This document shows positions 5,917 through 12,965 of a stretch of DNA of 12,965 nucleotides, piece by piece; within the stretch, counting starts at the first letter, position 1; each line of letters begins with the position of its first letter. The stretch is from NCBI GenBank assembly GCA_031551625.1, contig JAVBNJ010000052.1:1-12965 (forward strand), written 5' to 3'. Below the pieces are notes generated by a model that made no database searches, was not told the DNA's origin, and was given only the letters and a program-made list of their open reading frames with translations. A program made the position numbers and the translations under genes. This DNA comes from JAVBNJ01 sp031551625. GTDB taxonomy: Bacteria; Bacteroidota; Bacteroidia; Bacteroidales; UBA932.

Positions 5917-8094
5917 ATGATTTTTCCGTTGACTGCTATAGATTGGACGCTACCCTTGCAAAATCCGGTGTTGACATTTTTGCTGATTCTGGTTATTATT
6001 CTTTTTGCGCCGATAATTCTGAACAAATTTAAAATTCCACACCTGATCGGGTTAATTATTGCGGGTGCTATTATTGGTCCCTTCGGATTCAACGTATTGG
6101 CGCGTGATAGCAGCATTATTCTTTCGGGTACTGTGGGCTTGCTTTACATCATGTTCCTTGCAGGGTTGGAAATAGATATGGCCGACTTCAAAAAGAACAG
6201 CGGAAAAAGCTTGGTGTTCGGGCTTTATACTTTCTCCATCCCAATGCTACTGGGTTTTGCAGCGAGTTACTATTTGCTGCACTTTTCGTTGCTGTCGTCT
6301 ATTTTATTGGCGAGTATGTTTGCTTCGCACACGCTCATTGCCTATCCGATTATTGCGAAATTCGGCGTAGTCAAAAATCGTGCGGTAACCGTTACGGTGG
6401 GTGGTACACTTATCACTGATACGCTGGCCTTGTTGGTACTGGCGGTCATTGTAGGCATGTCGGCCGGTGAGATTACGCAGGAATTCTGGATTCAATTATC
6501 GGTATCCATCCTGCTGTTTGCATTTGCGGTGTTGATGTTGTTCCCGCTGCTGGCGCGTTGGTTTTTCAAAAAGTATCAGGACAATGTGTCGCAATATATT
6601 TTTGTATTGGCGCTTGTGTTTTTGGGAGCATTTATGGCCGAGTTGGCGGGTATCGAGCCTATCATTGGGGCGTTCCTGGCAGGCTTGGCGCTCAACCGGC
6701 TCATTCCGCACACTTCTCCGCTCATGAATCGCATCGATTTTGTGGGGAATGCTATTTTTATTCCGTTTTTTCTTATTAGCGTGGGCATGTTGGTCAACTA
6801 CCGCGCCTTTTTTACTAATTGGGAAACCATTCAGGTTGCTGTTATTATGACGTTGGTGGCTTGTATGGCCAAATTTCTGGCGGCATGGTTCACGCAAAAA
6901 ACATTTCGCTTTACGGCCGACGAGCGTCGCCTGATTTTCGGATTGAGCAACTCACAAGCCGCTGCCACATTGGCTGCCGTGATGGTAGGCTACAACATTA
7001 TCCTGAACCAGGCCGATATTGATGCTGCCGCGGTTATCGGTGAAGTTATAGAGCCTGTGCGGTTGTTGGGCGATAGCGTGTTGAACGGAACCATTGTCAT
7101 GATTCTTTTTACTTGCACTATTGCTTCATTTCAAGCACAGAAAGGGGCGAAAAATATAGCTTTGCAAGAGGCTGCTACGGCCGAGTCCGAAGAGAACGAT
7201 GGCGACGAACGTATCCTGATTGCCGTGAGTAAATCCGATACGGTGGAAGAGCTGGTGAACCTTAGCACTGCTGTAAAATCAACAAAGAATAAAAAGGGGC
7301 TGTATGCATTGCACGTTATAGACAATAACGACGAGGATAGTTCGAGTGCGAAGAATGCCCATAAAGTCTTGGAAAGAGCCGTGGTTACTGCTGCTGCTAC
7401 CGATAACCACCTACACGAATTGTTGCGCTACGATTTGAATATTGTAAACGGTATTTCGAATGTAGTGAAGGAACAGCGTATTTCCGATTTGGTTTTGGCT
7501 GTGCACGACAAGAAAGGTATTTCCGATTCTTTTGTTGGCCACCTGACCGAAGGCATTTTGAAACAATGTAATACCACTACGTTAATATATAAAGCGGTGC
7601 AACCGTTAGCCACTATCAAGCGTCACTTGGTGCTGGTACCCGAACATGCCGAGAGGGAAGCCGGTTTCCCGTTTTGGTTGCTTAAAGTATGGAACATTGC
7701 ACGTAATACGGGCGCACGCTTGGTGTTTTATGCATCACCGCAAACGTTGCAGTATATCCGCGAAATACAGGCCAAACACCCTGTACCGTGTGATTTTGTA
7801 GAATTCTTCGATTGGGACGATTTGCTTATCGTGGCACGCGATGTGCATCCCAATGATAATTTGATTATTGTGCTGAGCCGTAAAGACCAACCCTCGTATC
7901 ACAAAAATATGCGCCGCATTCCGGCCTACTTGAACCGCTATTTTCAAGCGACCAATTTTATTTTAGTGTACCCCATACAAAGCGGTACGGCGGTAATAGA
8001 AGGAGTGGATTCGGCCAGTTCGTCGGTGCTCAATACCGTAATGGATATTAACGATATCGGGCAAACGATAGCCCGTTTGTTCCGTCGAAAATAA
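5917..8094 (+). CDS. CPA2-family cation/proton antiporter with Usp-like cytoplasmic domain
   Basis: 725 aa. Residues about 15–405 are strongly hydrophobic, consistent with 12 or so membrane segments of a CPA2 (KefB/NapA-type) exchanger. LAGLEIDM (81–88) and GGTLITDTLALLVLAV (162–177, with Asp168 at the likely ion-binding position on TM5) fit the family. Residues about 430–560 and 565–690 look like two universal-stress-protein-like alpha/beta units (DERILIAVSKSDTVEELV..., RHLVLVPEHA...) on the cytoplasmic side, in place of the TrkA-N domain of Kef proteins. The ATG at 5917 is chosen because hydrophobic sequence starts at once and a promoter box lies just upstream. It is probably the first gene of an operon: the next gene starts 22 bases downstream. 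Likely role: pH or cation homeostasis in the inner membrane. Ion specificity cannot be read from sequence. Confidence 0.88.
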   Translation: MIFPLTAIDWTLPLQNPVLTFLLILVIILFAPIILNKFKIPHLIGLIIAGAIIGPFGFNVLARDSSIILSGTVGLLYIMFLAGLEIDMADFKKNSGKSLVFGLYTFSIPMLLGFAASYYLLHFSLLSSILLASMFASHTLIAYPIIAKFGVVKNRAVTVTVGGTLITDTLALLVLAVIVGMSAGEITQEFWIQLSVSILLFAFAVLMLFPLLARWFFKKYQDNVSQYIFVLALVFLGAFMAELAGIEPIIGAFLAGLALNRLIPHTSPLMNRIDFVGNAIFIPFFLISVGMLVNYRAFFTNWETIQVAVIMTLVACMAKFLAAWFTQKTFRFTADERRLIFGLSNSQAAATLAAVMVGYNIILNQADIDAAAVIGEVIEPVRLLGDSVLNGTIVMILFTCTIASFQAQKGAKNIALQEAATAESEENDGDERILIAVSKSDTVEELVNLSTAVKSTKNKKGLYALHVIDNNDEDSSSAKNAHKVLERAVVTAAATDNHLHELLRYDLNIVNGISNVVKEQRISDLVLAVHDKKGISDSFVGHLTEGILKQCNTTTLIYKAVQPLATIKRHLVLVPEHAEREAGFPFWLLKVWNIARNTGARLVFYASPQTLQYIREIQAKHPVPCDFVEFFDWDDLLIVARDVHPNDNLIIVLSRKDQPSYHKNMRRIPAYLNRYFQATNFILVYPIQSGTAVIEGVDSASSSVLNTVMDINDIGQTIARLFRRK

Positions 8095-8115
8095 TAATTA
8101 CCCCCATAATCTATT

Positions 8116-8814
8116 ATGAAAAAGATTATACTATTACTTACCGGCCTGCTACTGTGCGCCTCATGGAGTTATGCACAGGAGCGAATGACAATGAAAGTAA
8201 CGAGCGGTGAAGATATAAACCAATTGTTGGCAACCAGCCGTTTCCTGTTCCCTGAATTCCAAGACGCCAATGTATATTTTAAAAAAAGTACCTCGCGTGC
8301 TAAAATGAATTATAATATGCTGAGTGGCGAAATGCTGTTTATAGACCCCAATGGCGATACGTTGGCATTGAAAAACGTAAGCGAGGTATTGGCTATCGCA
8401 TTTGGAAAGCGGTTGTTTAAAAATTCACCGAAAGATTTTGTTGAAGTATTGGCAACCAATTCTACCGACGATTCGGAACTGGTTATCCGGCGGCGTATAA
8501 GAAAAGGCGATGAACGCAAAGAAGGTGCGTATGGCATTACATCATCCGTAGCATCGATAAGCAGTGTTTCCAATGTATATACGGAAAGCGGTTCACAGGC
8601 GCTTAGCATCTCCAGTGAAGTGTCATTCAAAAAAGAGATAACTTATTATCTGGTTCAAAAAAATAAATACCGAACGGCCGATTGTTCGGGCTTCCTGAAA
8701 GCCTATCCGAAGAAAAAAGCCGATATTGAAAATTATTTAAAACAAACACCTGTTGACTTTGACAACGAGGCCGATGTGCTTCGCTTGTTCCGCTACTGTG
8801 GGGGAGAAGAATAA
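8116..8814 (+). CDS. Secreted protein of unknown function
   Basis: 232 aa with a clear signal peptide (MKKIILLLTGLLLCASWSYA, cleavage probably before QERMTM). I do not recognise the family. The mature part is a mixed, soluble-looking sequence with no membrane segments. Visible marks are MNYNMLSGEMLFIDPNGDTLAL (about 64–85), which reads like a beta hairpin, a basic cluster RRRIRKGDERK (about 124–134), a Ser/Val-rich stretch (about 141–168), and two Cys (in ADCSGF and at the C-terminus, YCGGEE) that could form a disulfide. It starts 22 bases after the antiporter stop and ends 27 bases before the next start, so it is probably co-transcribed with both. Confidence 0.8.
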   Translation: MKKIILLLTGLLLCASWSYAQERMTMKVTSGEDINQLLATSRFLFPEFQDANVYFKKSTSRAKMNYNMLSGEMLFIDPNGDTLALKNVSEVLAIAFGKRLFKNSPKDFVEVLATNSTDDSELVIRRRIRKGDERKEGAYGITSSVASISSVSNVYTESGSQALSISSEVSFKKEITYYLVQKNKYRTADCSGFLKAYPKKKADIENYLKQTPVDFDNEADVLRLFRYCGGEE

Positions 8815-8840
8815 ATTAAAAATTAATACTTATAAAAATT

Positions 8841-9242
8841 ATGTTAAAACAAGGCGATACTTATGTACATGATGTGCAATTTAACCAGGCCGACGTAAAT
8901 ACGTTTGCAAAAATTACCGGCGATAACAATCCGATTCATATTGATGCAGAATATGCAAAAGCCACGCCATTCGGGCGTCCCATTGTACACGGATTTTTTG
9001 CAGGTGCGGTATTTTCAAAAGTATTCGGCACTATTTTCCCCGGAGAGGGAACTATTTACATGTCGCAAGAGATGGTGTTTCTTGCACCTGTGTTTGTAGA
9101 CGAGCCCTACACAGCAAAGTTCGAAGTGCTGGAGGTGAACACCGAGAAACATCGCGGCATCATCAAATGTACGTTGGAAAATGTTGAAGGTAAAGTGTGC
9201 ATTGATGGCAAGGCGAAACTACAACACAAAACAAAATTCTAA
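8841..9242 (+). CDS. MaoC-like (R)-specific enoyl-CoA hydratase (PhaJ-type)
   Basis: 133 aa, the length of a single hot-dog-fold MaoC/PhaJ protein. The hydratase-2 motif is complete: F-A-K-I-T-G-D-N-N-P-I-H (residues 22–33) with catalytic Asp28 and His33 at the same spacing (5) as Asp31 and His36 of Aeromonas PhaJ. FGRPIVHGFF (about 49–58) is the usual following segment. Family function: reversible hydration of trans-2-enoyl-CoA to (R)-3-hydroxyacyl-CoA. It sits 27 bases after the secreted protein and 77 bases before an SDR reductase that acts on the same type of intermediate. No polyhydroxyalkanoate synthase is in the window, so fatty-acid or another acyl-CoA pathway is equally possible. Confidence 0.88.
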   Translation: MLKQGDTYVHDVQFNQADVNTFAKITGDNNPIHIDAEYAKATPFGRPIVHGFFAGAVFSKVFGTIFPGEGTIYMSQEMVFLAPVFVDEPYTAKFEVLEVNTEKHRGIIKCTLENVEGKVCIDGKAKLQHKTKF

Positions 9243-9319
9243 AATACAGATTACACGGATTAATTACAACCGACAGGTTTCCTATTTAACTTGTTAGGCT
9301 TAAATTTAAATAAAATAAT

Positions 9320-10048
9320 ATGAAACGATTAGAAAATAAGATTGCTATTATCACCGGCGGTGCAGCCGGGATTGGCGCGGCTACTGCCGAAAAATTCACT
9401 GCCGAAGGTGCAAAAGTAATCATCTGGGATTTGGACGAGAAGCGCGGCACGGAGCTGGCAGCCCATTTGAAAGCTACGTTTGCCAAGGTAAACACGGCCA
9501 ACTATGCCGAGATAGAAGCCGCTGCAAAAAAAGTATTCGACCAGTTTGGCCGTATAGATATTTTGGTGAATAACGCCGGTATAACGCGCGACAGTACGCT
9601 TAAGAAAATGACACCCGAGTTGTGGCAACAAGTGATTGATGTGAACCTCACGGGGGTGTTCTATTGTACTAAAATTATTTCGGACTACATGTTGCAGAAT
9701 AATTATGGTCGCATCTTGAATGCCTCGTCGGTTGTGGGCATATACGGTAATTTCGGACAAACCAATTATGTGGCCACCAAAGCCGGTCTCATTGGAATGA
9801 CCAAGACATGGGCGCGCGAGTTGGGCCGCAAGGGTATTACGGTCAATGCCGTGGCGCCCGGCTTTATTGCTACCGAAATGGTGGCCGCTATGCCCGAAAA
9901 TGTGATTGAAGGAATGAAAGCAAAAGTACCTGTGGGCCGCCTCGGAAAACCTGAAGAAATTGCAGCGGCTTATGCCTTTCTTGCTTCCGATGAAGCAGCC
10001 TACATCAACGGCACTACGCTTAGTGTCGATGGTGGTATGACGGTGTAG
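9320..10048 (+). CDS. SDR-family 3-oxoacyl-ACP/acetoacetyl-CoA reductase (FabG/PhaB-like)
   Basis: 242 aa, the typical size of classical short-chain dehydrogenases. Cofactor motif TGGAAGIG (12–19); NNAG (84–87); catalytic Asn109 (DVNLTG), Ser137, Tyr150 and Lys154 (YVATK); C-terminal SVDGGMTV. The Ser–Tyr spacing of 13 equals that of E. coli FabG. Family function: NADPH-dependent reduction of a 3-oxoacyl thioester to the (R)-3-hydroxyacyl form. The partner could be ACP (fabG) or CoA (phaB); length and motifs do not decide. It follows the PhaJ-type hydratase, whose product is the same (R)-3-hydroxyacyl thioester, which suggests a shared pathway. It is the last gene before a strong terminator. 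Confidence 0.9.
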   Translation: MKRLENKIAIITGGAAGIGAATAEKFTAEGAKVIIWDLDEKRGTELAAHLKATFAKVNTANYAEIEAAAKKVFDQFGRIDILVNNAGITRDSTLKKMTPELWQQVIDVNLTGVFYCTKIISDYMLQNNYGRILNASSVVGIYGNFGQTNYVATKAGLIGMTKTWARELGRKGITVNAVAPGFIATEMVAAMPENVIEGMKAKVPVGRLGKPEEIAAAYAFLASDEAAYINGTTLSVDGGMTV

Positions 10049-10194
10049 GATAGCATACTTAATAAGTATAGATTAGTTTTTGGATAAAAGTTATTAGTTG
10101 TTACAATAACAACTACCGAAGAAGACTGCCGCATCATCTATCTGCTTCCTGTGTGGAAGTGGTTGCTGCAGGGAGAATAAAAAGAGAACAAAAG

Positions 10195-10219
10195 CGGGAA
10201 GCATTAGCCTCCCGTTTTT
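10195..10219 (+). terminator. Terminator of the antiporter–reductase operon, probably bidirectional
   Basis: CGGGAAGC (10195–10202) pairs with GCCTCCCG (10207–10214) around ATTA with one A·C mismatch, then TTTTT. The minus strand reads out into a T-rich stretch too, and the convergent paralogue B ends 90 bases to the right, so it may serve both. Two other hairpins lie upstream in the 10049–10194 spacer (10055–10069 and 10096–10114); neither has a strong T-run, and there is no gene there. Confidence 0.8.
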
Positions 10220-10303
10220 GCTTAGCCTAACCTGTGAAAAACCTATTTCCATGTATTGAGACATATGAAAACAGGAGAGGTTTAATAAAGTTGGAAAAAT
10301 AAT

Positions 10304-11353
10304 TTAGCGGACGCAACGAATTCTATTATCGTATACTACACCATTTAAGTAGCACGTGCAGGTAGGCCAATTGCAACCTCTTAATTCCCATTGCTGAGAG
10401 GCATTCCAATCAGGATTATCAAAAATACCATTAGCACAATTACAAACAACATGCCCAGACTTTGGGCTATACATTATTTGTGTATAATCCCAGCGTCCAA
10501 AATCTTGAGAATTGGGAGGATTACACGTTCTTTCATTTGAAAAATATTGTGTATTTACATTTGTATTAGGAATAAGAATACCGGCATTAGCTATGCATAG
10601 AAGTTCCGACGAACTAGGCCAGCGCCAATTACCCGATGGGCAGCCGCTATTTACTGTGCTATTAAAAGAAACTGCATCGGTTGCATATACTTCTACACCA
10701 CACCCGATATACGTCGAGGCACCATCGGCAATTAGATTTCGGCAATAGCCATTAACACCTGTCAATTCCGGACAGCAGGGAATAGCGCCATTTACCGGCA
10801 TATTTCGACCAATACAGCCTGGGCAACCAGAGGCATCGGTTAGCGAAGTCAACGTACCTGTGTAGGTTTTGGCACTTCTGCTAATACTATTTACTACAAA
10901 AGACGGCGTACCTTTGAATGTATAAACGCTACCCGAATAAGCCGATACATTTGGCGGATAATCGGTAGCATAAGAGCACCAGTTAAATTTTGTAGCCGTA
11001 GTATTCAATTTTACTTTAATGGTGGCTGTGGCCCCATTGTTGCCGGTTACGTAAAACCCTCTTGTGTTTCCTGTTACAGTGGCGGGCGTTCCGTTGGTAA
11101 CCATTACCGCTTCTGTAAAACTCGCAGGCCCCCAAGCTCCTTTGTTTTCGACATTGTCTATCGGCTGAATATCGACAAATGCCCATACTCTATTCAAATG
11201 AGTCGTAGTGCCGGAACAGCCGTTCCAAGTCAGTGTAAACGTTACGGTTTTGTTTTTGTAATCAATGCTGATTTGTTTGGCTGTTACACAATTTGCAGCA
11301 TGCAGTGTGGATGTATACAGCATTACCAATAATAAATAGTAGATTTTTTGCAT
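10304..11353 (-). CDS. Secreted Cys/Trp-rich protein with FISUMP-like C-terminal domain (paralogue B)
   Basis: 349 aa with the same plan as the gene at 4810: signal peptide (MQKIYYLLLVMLYTSTLHAA), N-terminal beta-rich domain with FNWCSYATDYPP (about 123–134) and FKGTP, Cys-rich middle (TDASGCPGC, GYCRNLIADGASTY, CGVEV), then a C-type-lectin/FISUMP-like end that opens CPSGNWRWPSSSELLC and closes IRCVR. Between those anchors (about 255–344) the sequence is unlike paralogue A and is rich in Asn, Cys and Trp. The first 25 or so bases after the ATG nearly match paralogue A, as does the A-rich stretch before it. It is preceded by leader B, whose promoter abuts the pirin gene on the same strand. Probably exported and surface-bound; ligand unknown. 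Confidence 0.82.
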   Translation of the reverse strand: MQKIYYLLLVMLYTSTLHAANCVTAKQISIDYKNKTVTFTLTWNGCSGTTTHLNRVWAFVDIQPIDNVENKGAWGPASFTEAVMVTNGTPATVTGNTRGFYVTGNNGATATIKVKLNTTATKFNWCSYATDYPPNVSAYSGSVYTFKGTPSFVVNSISRSAKTYTGTLTSLTDASGCPGCIGRNMPVNGAIPCCPELTGVNGYCRNLIADGASTYIGCGVEVYATDAVSFNSTVNSGCPSGNWRWPSSSELLCIANAGILIPNTNVNTQYFSNERTCNPPNSQDFGRWDYTQIMYSPKSGHVVCNCANGIFDNPDWNASQQWELRGCNWPTCTCYLNGVVYDNRIRCVR

Positions 11354-11380
11354 AATAATTAATTTTTTAGTTTATATTGT

Positions 11381-11452
11381 CGTAGCCATGGAGTTGTTTT
11401 ACACAAACAAACACAGAGGAAATAAGAACGAATAAAACAACTCCTTGCTACG
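11381..11452 (-). ncRNA. Second leader hairpin, copy B
   Basis: On the minus strand GCTACG...CGTAGC type arms (11447–11452 with 11381–11386) and an 11-bp perfect helix (11434–11444 with 11390–11400, GGAGTTGTTTT/AAAACAACTCC) close a loop holding GTGTTTGTTTGT (complement of 11403–11414), identical to copy A. The outer arm at 11447–11453 is equally complementary to 11462–11468, forming a competing 7-bp hairpin just upstream in the RNA, so two exclusive folds are possible. Confidence 0.72.
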
Positions 11453-11503
11453 ATTTTTTATTCGTAGCCAATCTATCTAAAGTTCATTATCCGCATTAAA
11501 AAA

Positions 11504-11630
11504 AACGTGAACTTTAATCTTATTGCATTGAGGTTCTGGAATACCTATCGTAGTAATAAACTAAAATTCACGTTACACGTGACCTTCCTGAAACTCAACT
11601 ACGATAAGAAATTTTCCAGATTTCAATTGC
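11504..11630 (-). ncRNA. Structured leader RNA element, copy B
   Basis: Minus-strand helices are P1 GCAATTGA/TCAATGC with one bulge (11623–11630 with 11525–11531), invariant loop AA/ACC (11621–11622 and 11532–11534), P2 TCTGGAA/TTCCAGA (11614–11620 with 11535–11541), P3 TATCGTAG/CTACGATA (11599–11606 with 11546–11553) and apical hairpin TCACGT/ACGTGA with loop GTA (11577–11582 with 11568–11573). AACGTGAA (11567–11574) can instead pair with TTCACGTT (11504–11511). P3 shares no sequence with P3 of A or C, yet pairs perfectly. It lies in the leader of paralogue B, about 150 bases before its ATG. Confidence 0.8.
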
Positions 11631-11668
11631 TGAGTATAGACTTAAATAAAGAACGTATTAGTTATGTG

Positions 11669-11698
11669 CAAATGTAGAACAAAATTTTAAATTATCAA
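11669..11698 (-). promoter_or_regulatory. Promoter B for leader B and paralogue B
   Basis: On the minus strand TTG (11696–11698), 19-nt spacer, TACATTTG (11669–11676) followed by CAC: the same boxes, spacing and flank as promoter A. The −33 box begins 13 bases after the pirin stop codon. The boxA-like GTTCTTTA is at 11647–11654. The predicted leader is about 310 nt. Confidence 0.78.
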
Positions 11699-11711
11699 AT
11701 AGTCAAGGTGG

Positions 11712-12608
11712 TTAAATTTGTTGCATCCCCTCTGTCCAATCGTCAAGATGTCCGAATTTTCCCTCTTCGTAATCCATGAACGCCTGCTCCAGCTCGGCGC
11801 GCGTGTTCATTACAAACGGGCCGCCCGCGGCAATCGGCTCGTTCAGCGGTTCGCCGCTCATCAGCAGGAGGGTAGAATCATCAGTAGCTTGCAGTACAAT
11901 TTCTTCGCCGTTATTGCGAAACAACGCAAAATGATTGGTAGGCGCCGTGTCTTGTTCATTTATTATTGTTACGCCTTTCACAACCAACAGGCCAGTGTTA
12001 TATTGCGCAGGCAATGTTACCACCGCTTTTGCCCCTTTGTGTAATTTTATAGTATAAAGTTCCATCGGCGAAAAAGTCGAAGCAATGCCTCGCGTGCCGT
12101 TGTATGTTCCGGCAACAACTTCCACCGTTCCCGCACCATCTGGCAACGTGTGTTTCGGGATATCACCATATAATAATGATTGGTACTTTGCCGGAGTCAT
12201 CTTATATTTCTTCGGCAGGTTCACCCAAATTTGCGCCATCTGGAACTCGCCACCGGTGCGGTTAAACGTATCCTCGTGGTACTCGCGGTGCAGCACCCCG
12301 CCGCCAGCCGTCATCCACTGCAAATCACCCTCGCCAATCACGCCGCCATGTCCGGCGCTATCGCGATGCGCGATCTTTCCATGATACGACACTGTTACCG
12401 TTTCAATTCCGCGATGCGGATGCACACCCACTCCTTGTGGAATGTCGCTTGGTGCAAAGGTCATTCGTGCATTGTAGTCCAACAGAAAGAACGGACTCAT
12501 CCGCTGTTCATCCATCAATTCCGGAAAAAAATTGTGTACTTTGAATCCGTTGCCCACCCAACGCGTGCGAGGCGGTGCAAAAATGTGCTCTACTTGTTTT
12601 GTTTTCAT
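11712..12608 (-). CDS. Pirin family protein (cupin metalloprotein)
   Basis: 298 aa, a normal length for bacterial pirins, with two cupin halves. The metal-binding set of the N-terminal cupin is intact: His63 and His65 in GVHPHRGIET, His107 and Glu109 in GVLHREYH, matching His56, His58, His101 and Glu103 of human pirin. Other family marks are DLQWMTAGGG (95–104), LPKKYKM (about 130–136), and GEPLNEPI-x-GGPFVMN (about 252–268) in the C-terminal half. Known members bind Fe or Cu; some have quercetinase activity, others act as redox-sensitive regulators, so the function here is open. No signal peptide, hence cytoplasmic. The ATG at 12608 is supported by a TATATTTG box 31–38 bases upstream. No terminator is visible after the stop, so transcripts may run into leader B. 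Confidence 0.92.
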   Translation of the reverse strand: MKTKQVEHIFAPPRTRWVGNGFKVHNFFPELMDEQRMSPFFLLDYNARMTFAPSDIPQGVGVHPHRGIETVTVSYHGKIAHRDSAGHGGVIGEGDLQWMTAGGGVLHREYHEDTFNRTGGEFQMAQIWVNLPKKYKMTPAKYQSLLYGDIPKHTLPDGAGTVEVVAGTYNGTRGIASTFSPMELYTIKLHKGAKAVVTLPAQYNTGLLVVKGVTIINEQDTAPTNHFALFRNNGEEIVLQATDDSTLLLMSGEPLNEPIAAGGPFVMNTRAELEQAFMDYEEGKFGHLDDWTEGMQQI

Positions 12609-12638
12609 GATTTGTGATAATAGAAATGGTTATGAATA

Positions 12639-12673
12639 CAAATATACGAAATAAAAAAATTATTTTTTTCGTA
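12639..12673 (-). promoter_or_regulatory. Pirin −7 box overlapping an AT-rich inverted repeat
   Basis: TATATTTG on the minus strand (12639–12646) fits TAnnTTTG; no TTG is found at −33. The outer bases of an imperfect inverted repeat, TACGAAA...TTTCGTA (12645–12651 with 12667–12673), overlap it. It could be an operator for redox control or simply AT-rich spacer. Confidence 0.4.
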
Positions 12674-12735
12674 AAAATTTTCTCATTCATTATCAGCGTA
12701 TTTAGTATAAAAATAAAAAATAGTTATAAAAATTT

Positions 12736-12765
12736 TTGGTAGTTTAAGAAAAGGTTGTACCTTTG
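12736..12765 (+). promoter_or_regulatory. Strong promoter of a stable-RNA-type transcript
   Basis: TTG (12736–12738), 19-nt spacer, TACCTTTG (12758–12765) followed by CAGCCCG. This form is typical of Bacteroidota rRNA operon promoters. It is divergent from the pirin gene. Confidence 0.75.
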
Positions 12766-12965
12766 CAGCCCGTTTCGGAAAAACGAGCGGAAAAAACGAA
12801 AGATCTTTGACGTATTGAAGAGAGATATAAGAGGTAAAGGTTGCCGCTTGATTTTATCAAGTGTGCAAATACAAACAAACAACAGATTTAAAGCAATGAG
12901 AATTGAGTTAAATCAAACAAGAGCAAAAAATAGATACAAGATAATAATGTATCACGATTGGGTCT
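12766..12965 (+). other. Probable rRNA operon leader (16S gene would lie beyond the window)
   Basis: About 200 bases with no open frame of note. It has ATCTTTGACGTATTG (12803–12817), which resembles the boxA region of Bacteroidota rRNA leaders (TTCTTTGACATATTG), a small hairpin CTTGAT/ATCAAG (12847–12861) and an A-rich tail. No 16S 5' sequence (AGAGTTTGATC) appears before the window ends. If no 16S gene follows, it could be another highly expressed untranslated leader like A and B. Confidence 0.6.

Noticed and set aside
6496..6897. 133-codon minus-strand frame inside the antiporter
   Set aside because: It is Arg/His/Gln-rich, as expected from the complement of hydrophobic codons, and has no start context.
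10096..10114. Second terminator after the reductase
   Set aside because: An 8-bp perfect stem with a 3-nt loop is present, but neither side is followed by a T-run; the hairpin at 10195–10219 fits better.
12180..12617. 145-codon plus-strand frame opposite the pirin gene
   Set aside because: It is antisense to a pirin with intact metal-binding residues and shows no domain.

Overview
The window looks like chromosomal DNA of a Bacteroidota bacterium. The start codons I chose have A/T-rich upstream sequence and no Shine-Dalgarno. Several upstream regions carry the Bacteroidota promoter pair TTG – 19 nt – TAnnTTTG. The genes also fit: a tricorn-type S41 protease, an outer-membrane barrel fragment, FISUMP-like Cys-rich secreted proteins and a FecR-like remnant. 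I cannot place it below phylum with confidence.

Layout. Bases 1–238 hold the 3' end of a probable outer-membrane protein, closed by a strong terminator (291–333). A convergent 1096-aa tricorn-like protease lies at 350–3640 (minus). Bases 3641–4809 form a gene-poor, structure-rich region with a frameshifted FecR-like remnant (minus), a structured RNA element C (minus), a perfect 18-bp palindrome, and a strong plus-strand promoter with a consensus boxA and structured leader A. Leader A feeds a secreted Cys/Trp-rich FISUMP-like protein (4810–5841). A likely plus-strand operon follows: CPA2 cation/proton antiporter with a Usp-like tail, a secreted protein of unknown function, a MaoC/PhaJ-type hydratase and a FabG/PhaB-type reductase (5917–10048), ended by a probably bidirectional terminator (10195–10219). 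On the minus strand come a paralogue of the FISUMP-like gene (10304–11353), its structured leader B (11354–11698) and a pirin (11712–12608). The right edge (12736–12965) has a very good promoter and a leader that looks like the start of an rRNA operon; no 16S sequence is reached.

The main discovery is an apparently undescribed structured RNA present three times (A 4480–4604 +, B 11504–11630 −, C 4048–4183 −). Primary sequence differs in the helices, but base pairing is kept by compensatory changes in at least four helices. A short internal loop (AA opposite ACC) is invariant. In every copy the 3' arm of the apical hairpin is also complementary to a CCACGT/TTCACGTT segment downstream, giving a pseudoknot or a switch. 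In A and B the element lies in a leader of about 370 and 310 nt, after a near-identical promoter and a boxA(-like) site. It is followed by a second covarying hairpin with an identical 12-nt loop motif, and then by a gene for a secreted protein whose N-terminus is conserved and whose C-terminal domain is highly divergent. The simplest reading is a cis-regulatory leader controlling a dispersed family of variable surface proteins. This is inference; the covariation itself can be read from the sequence.
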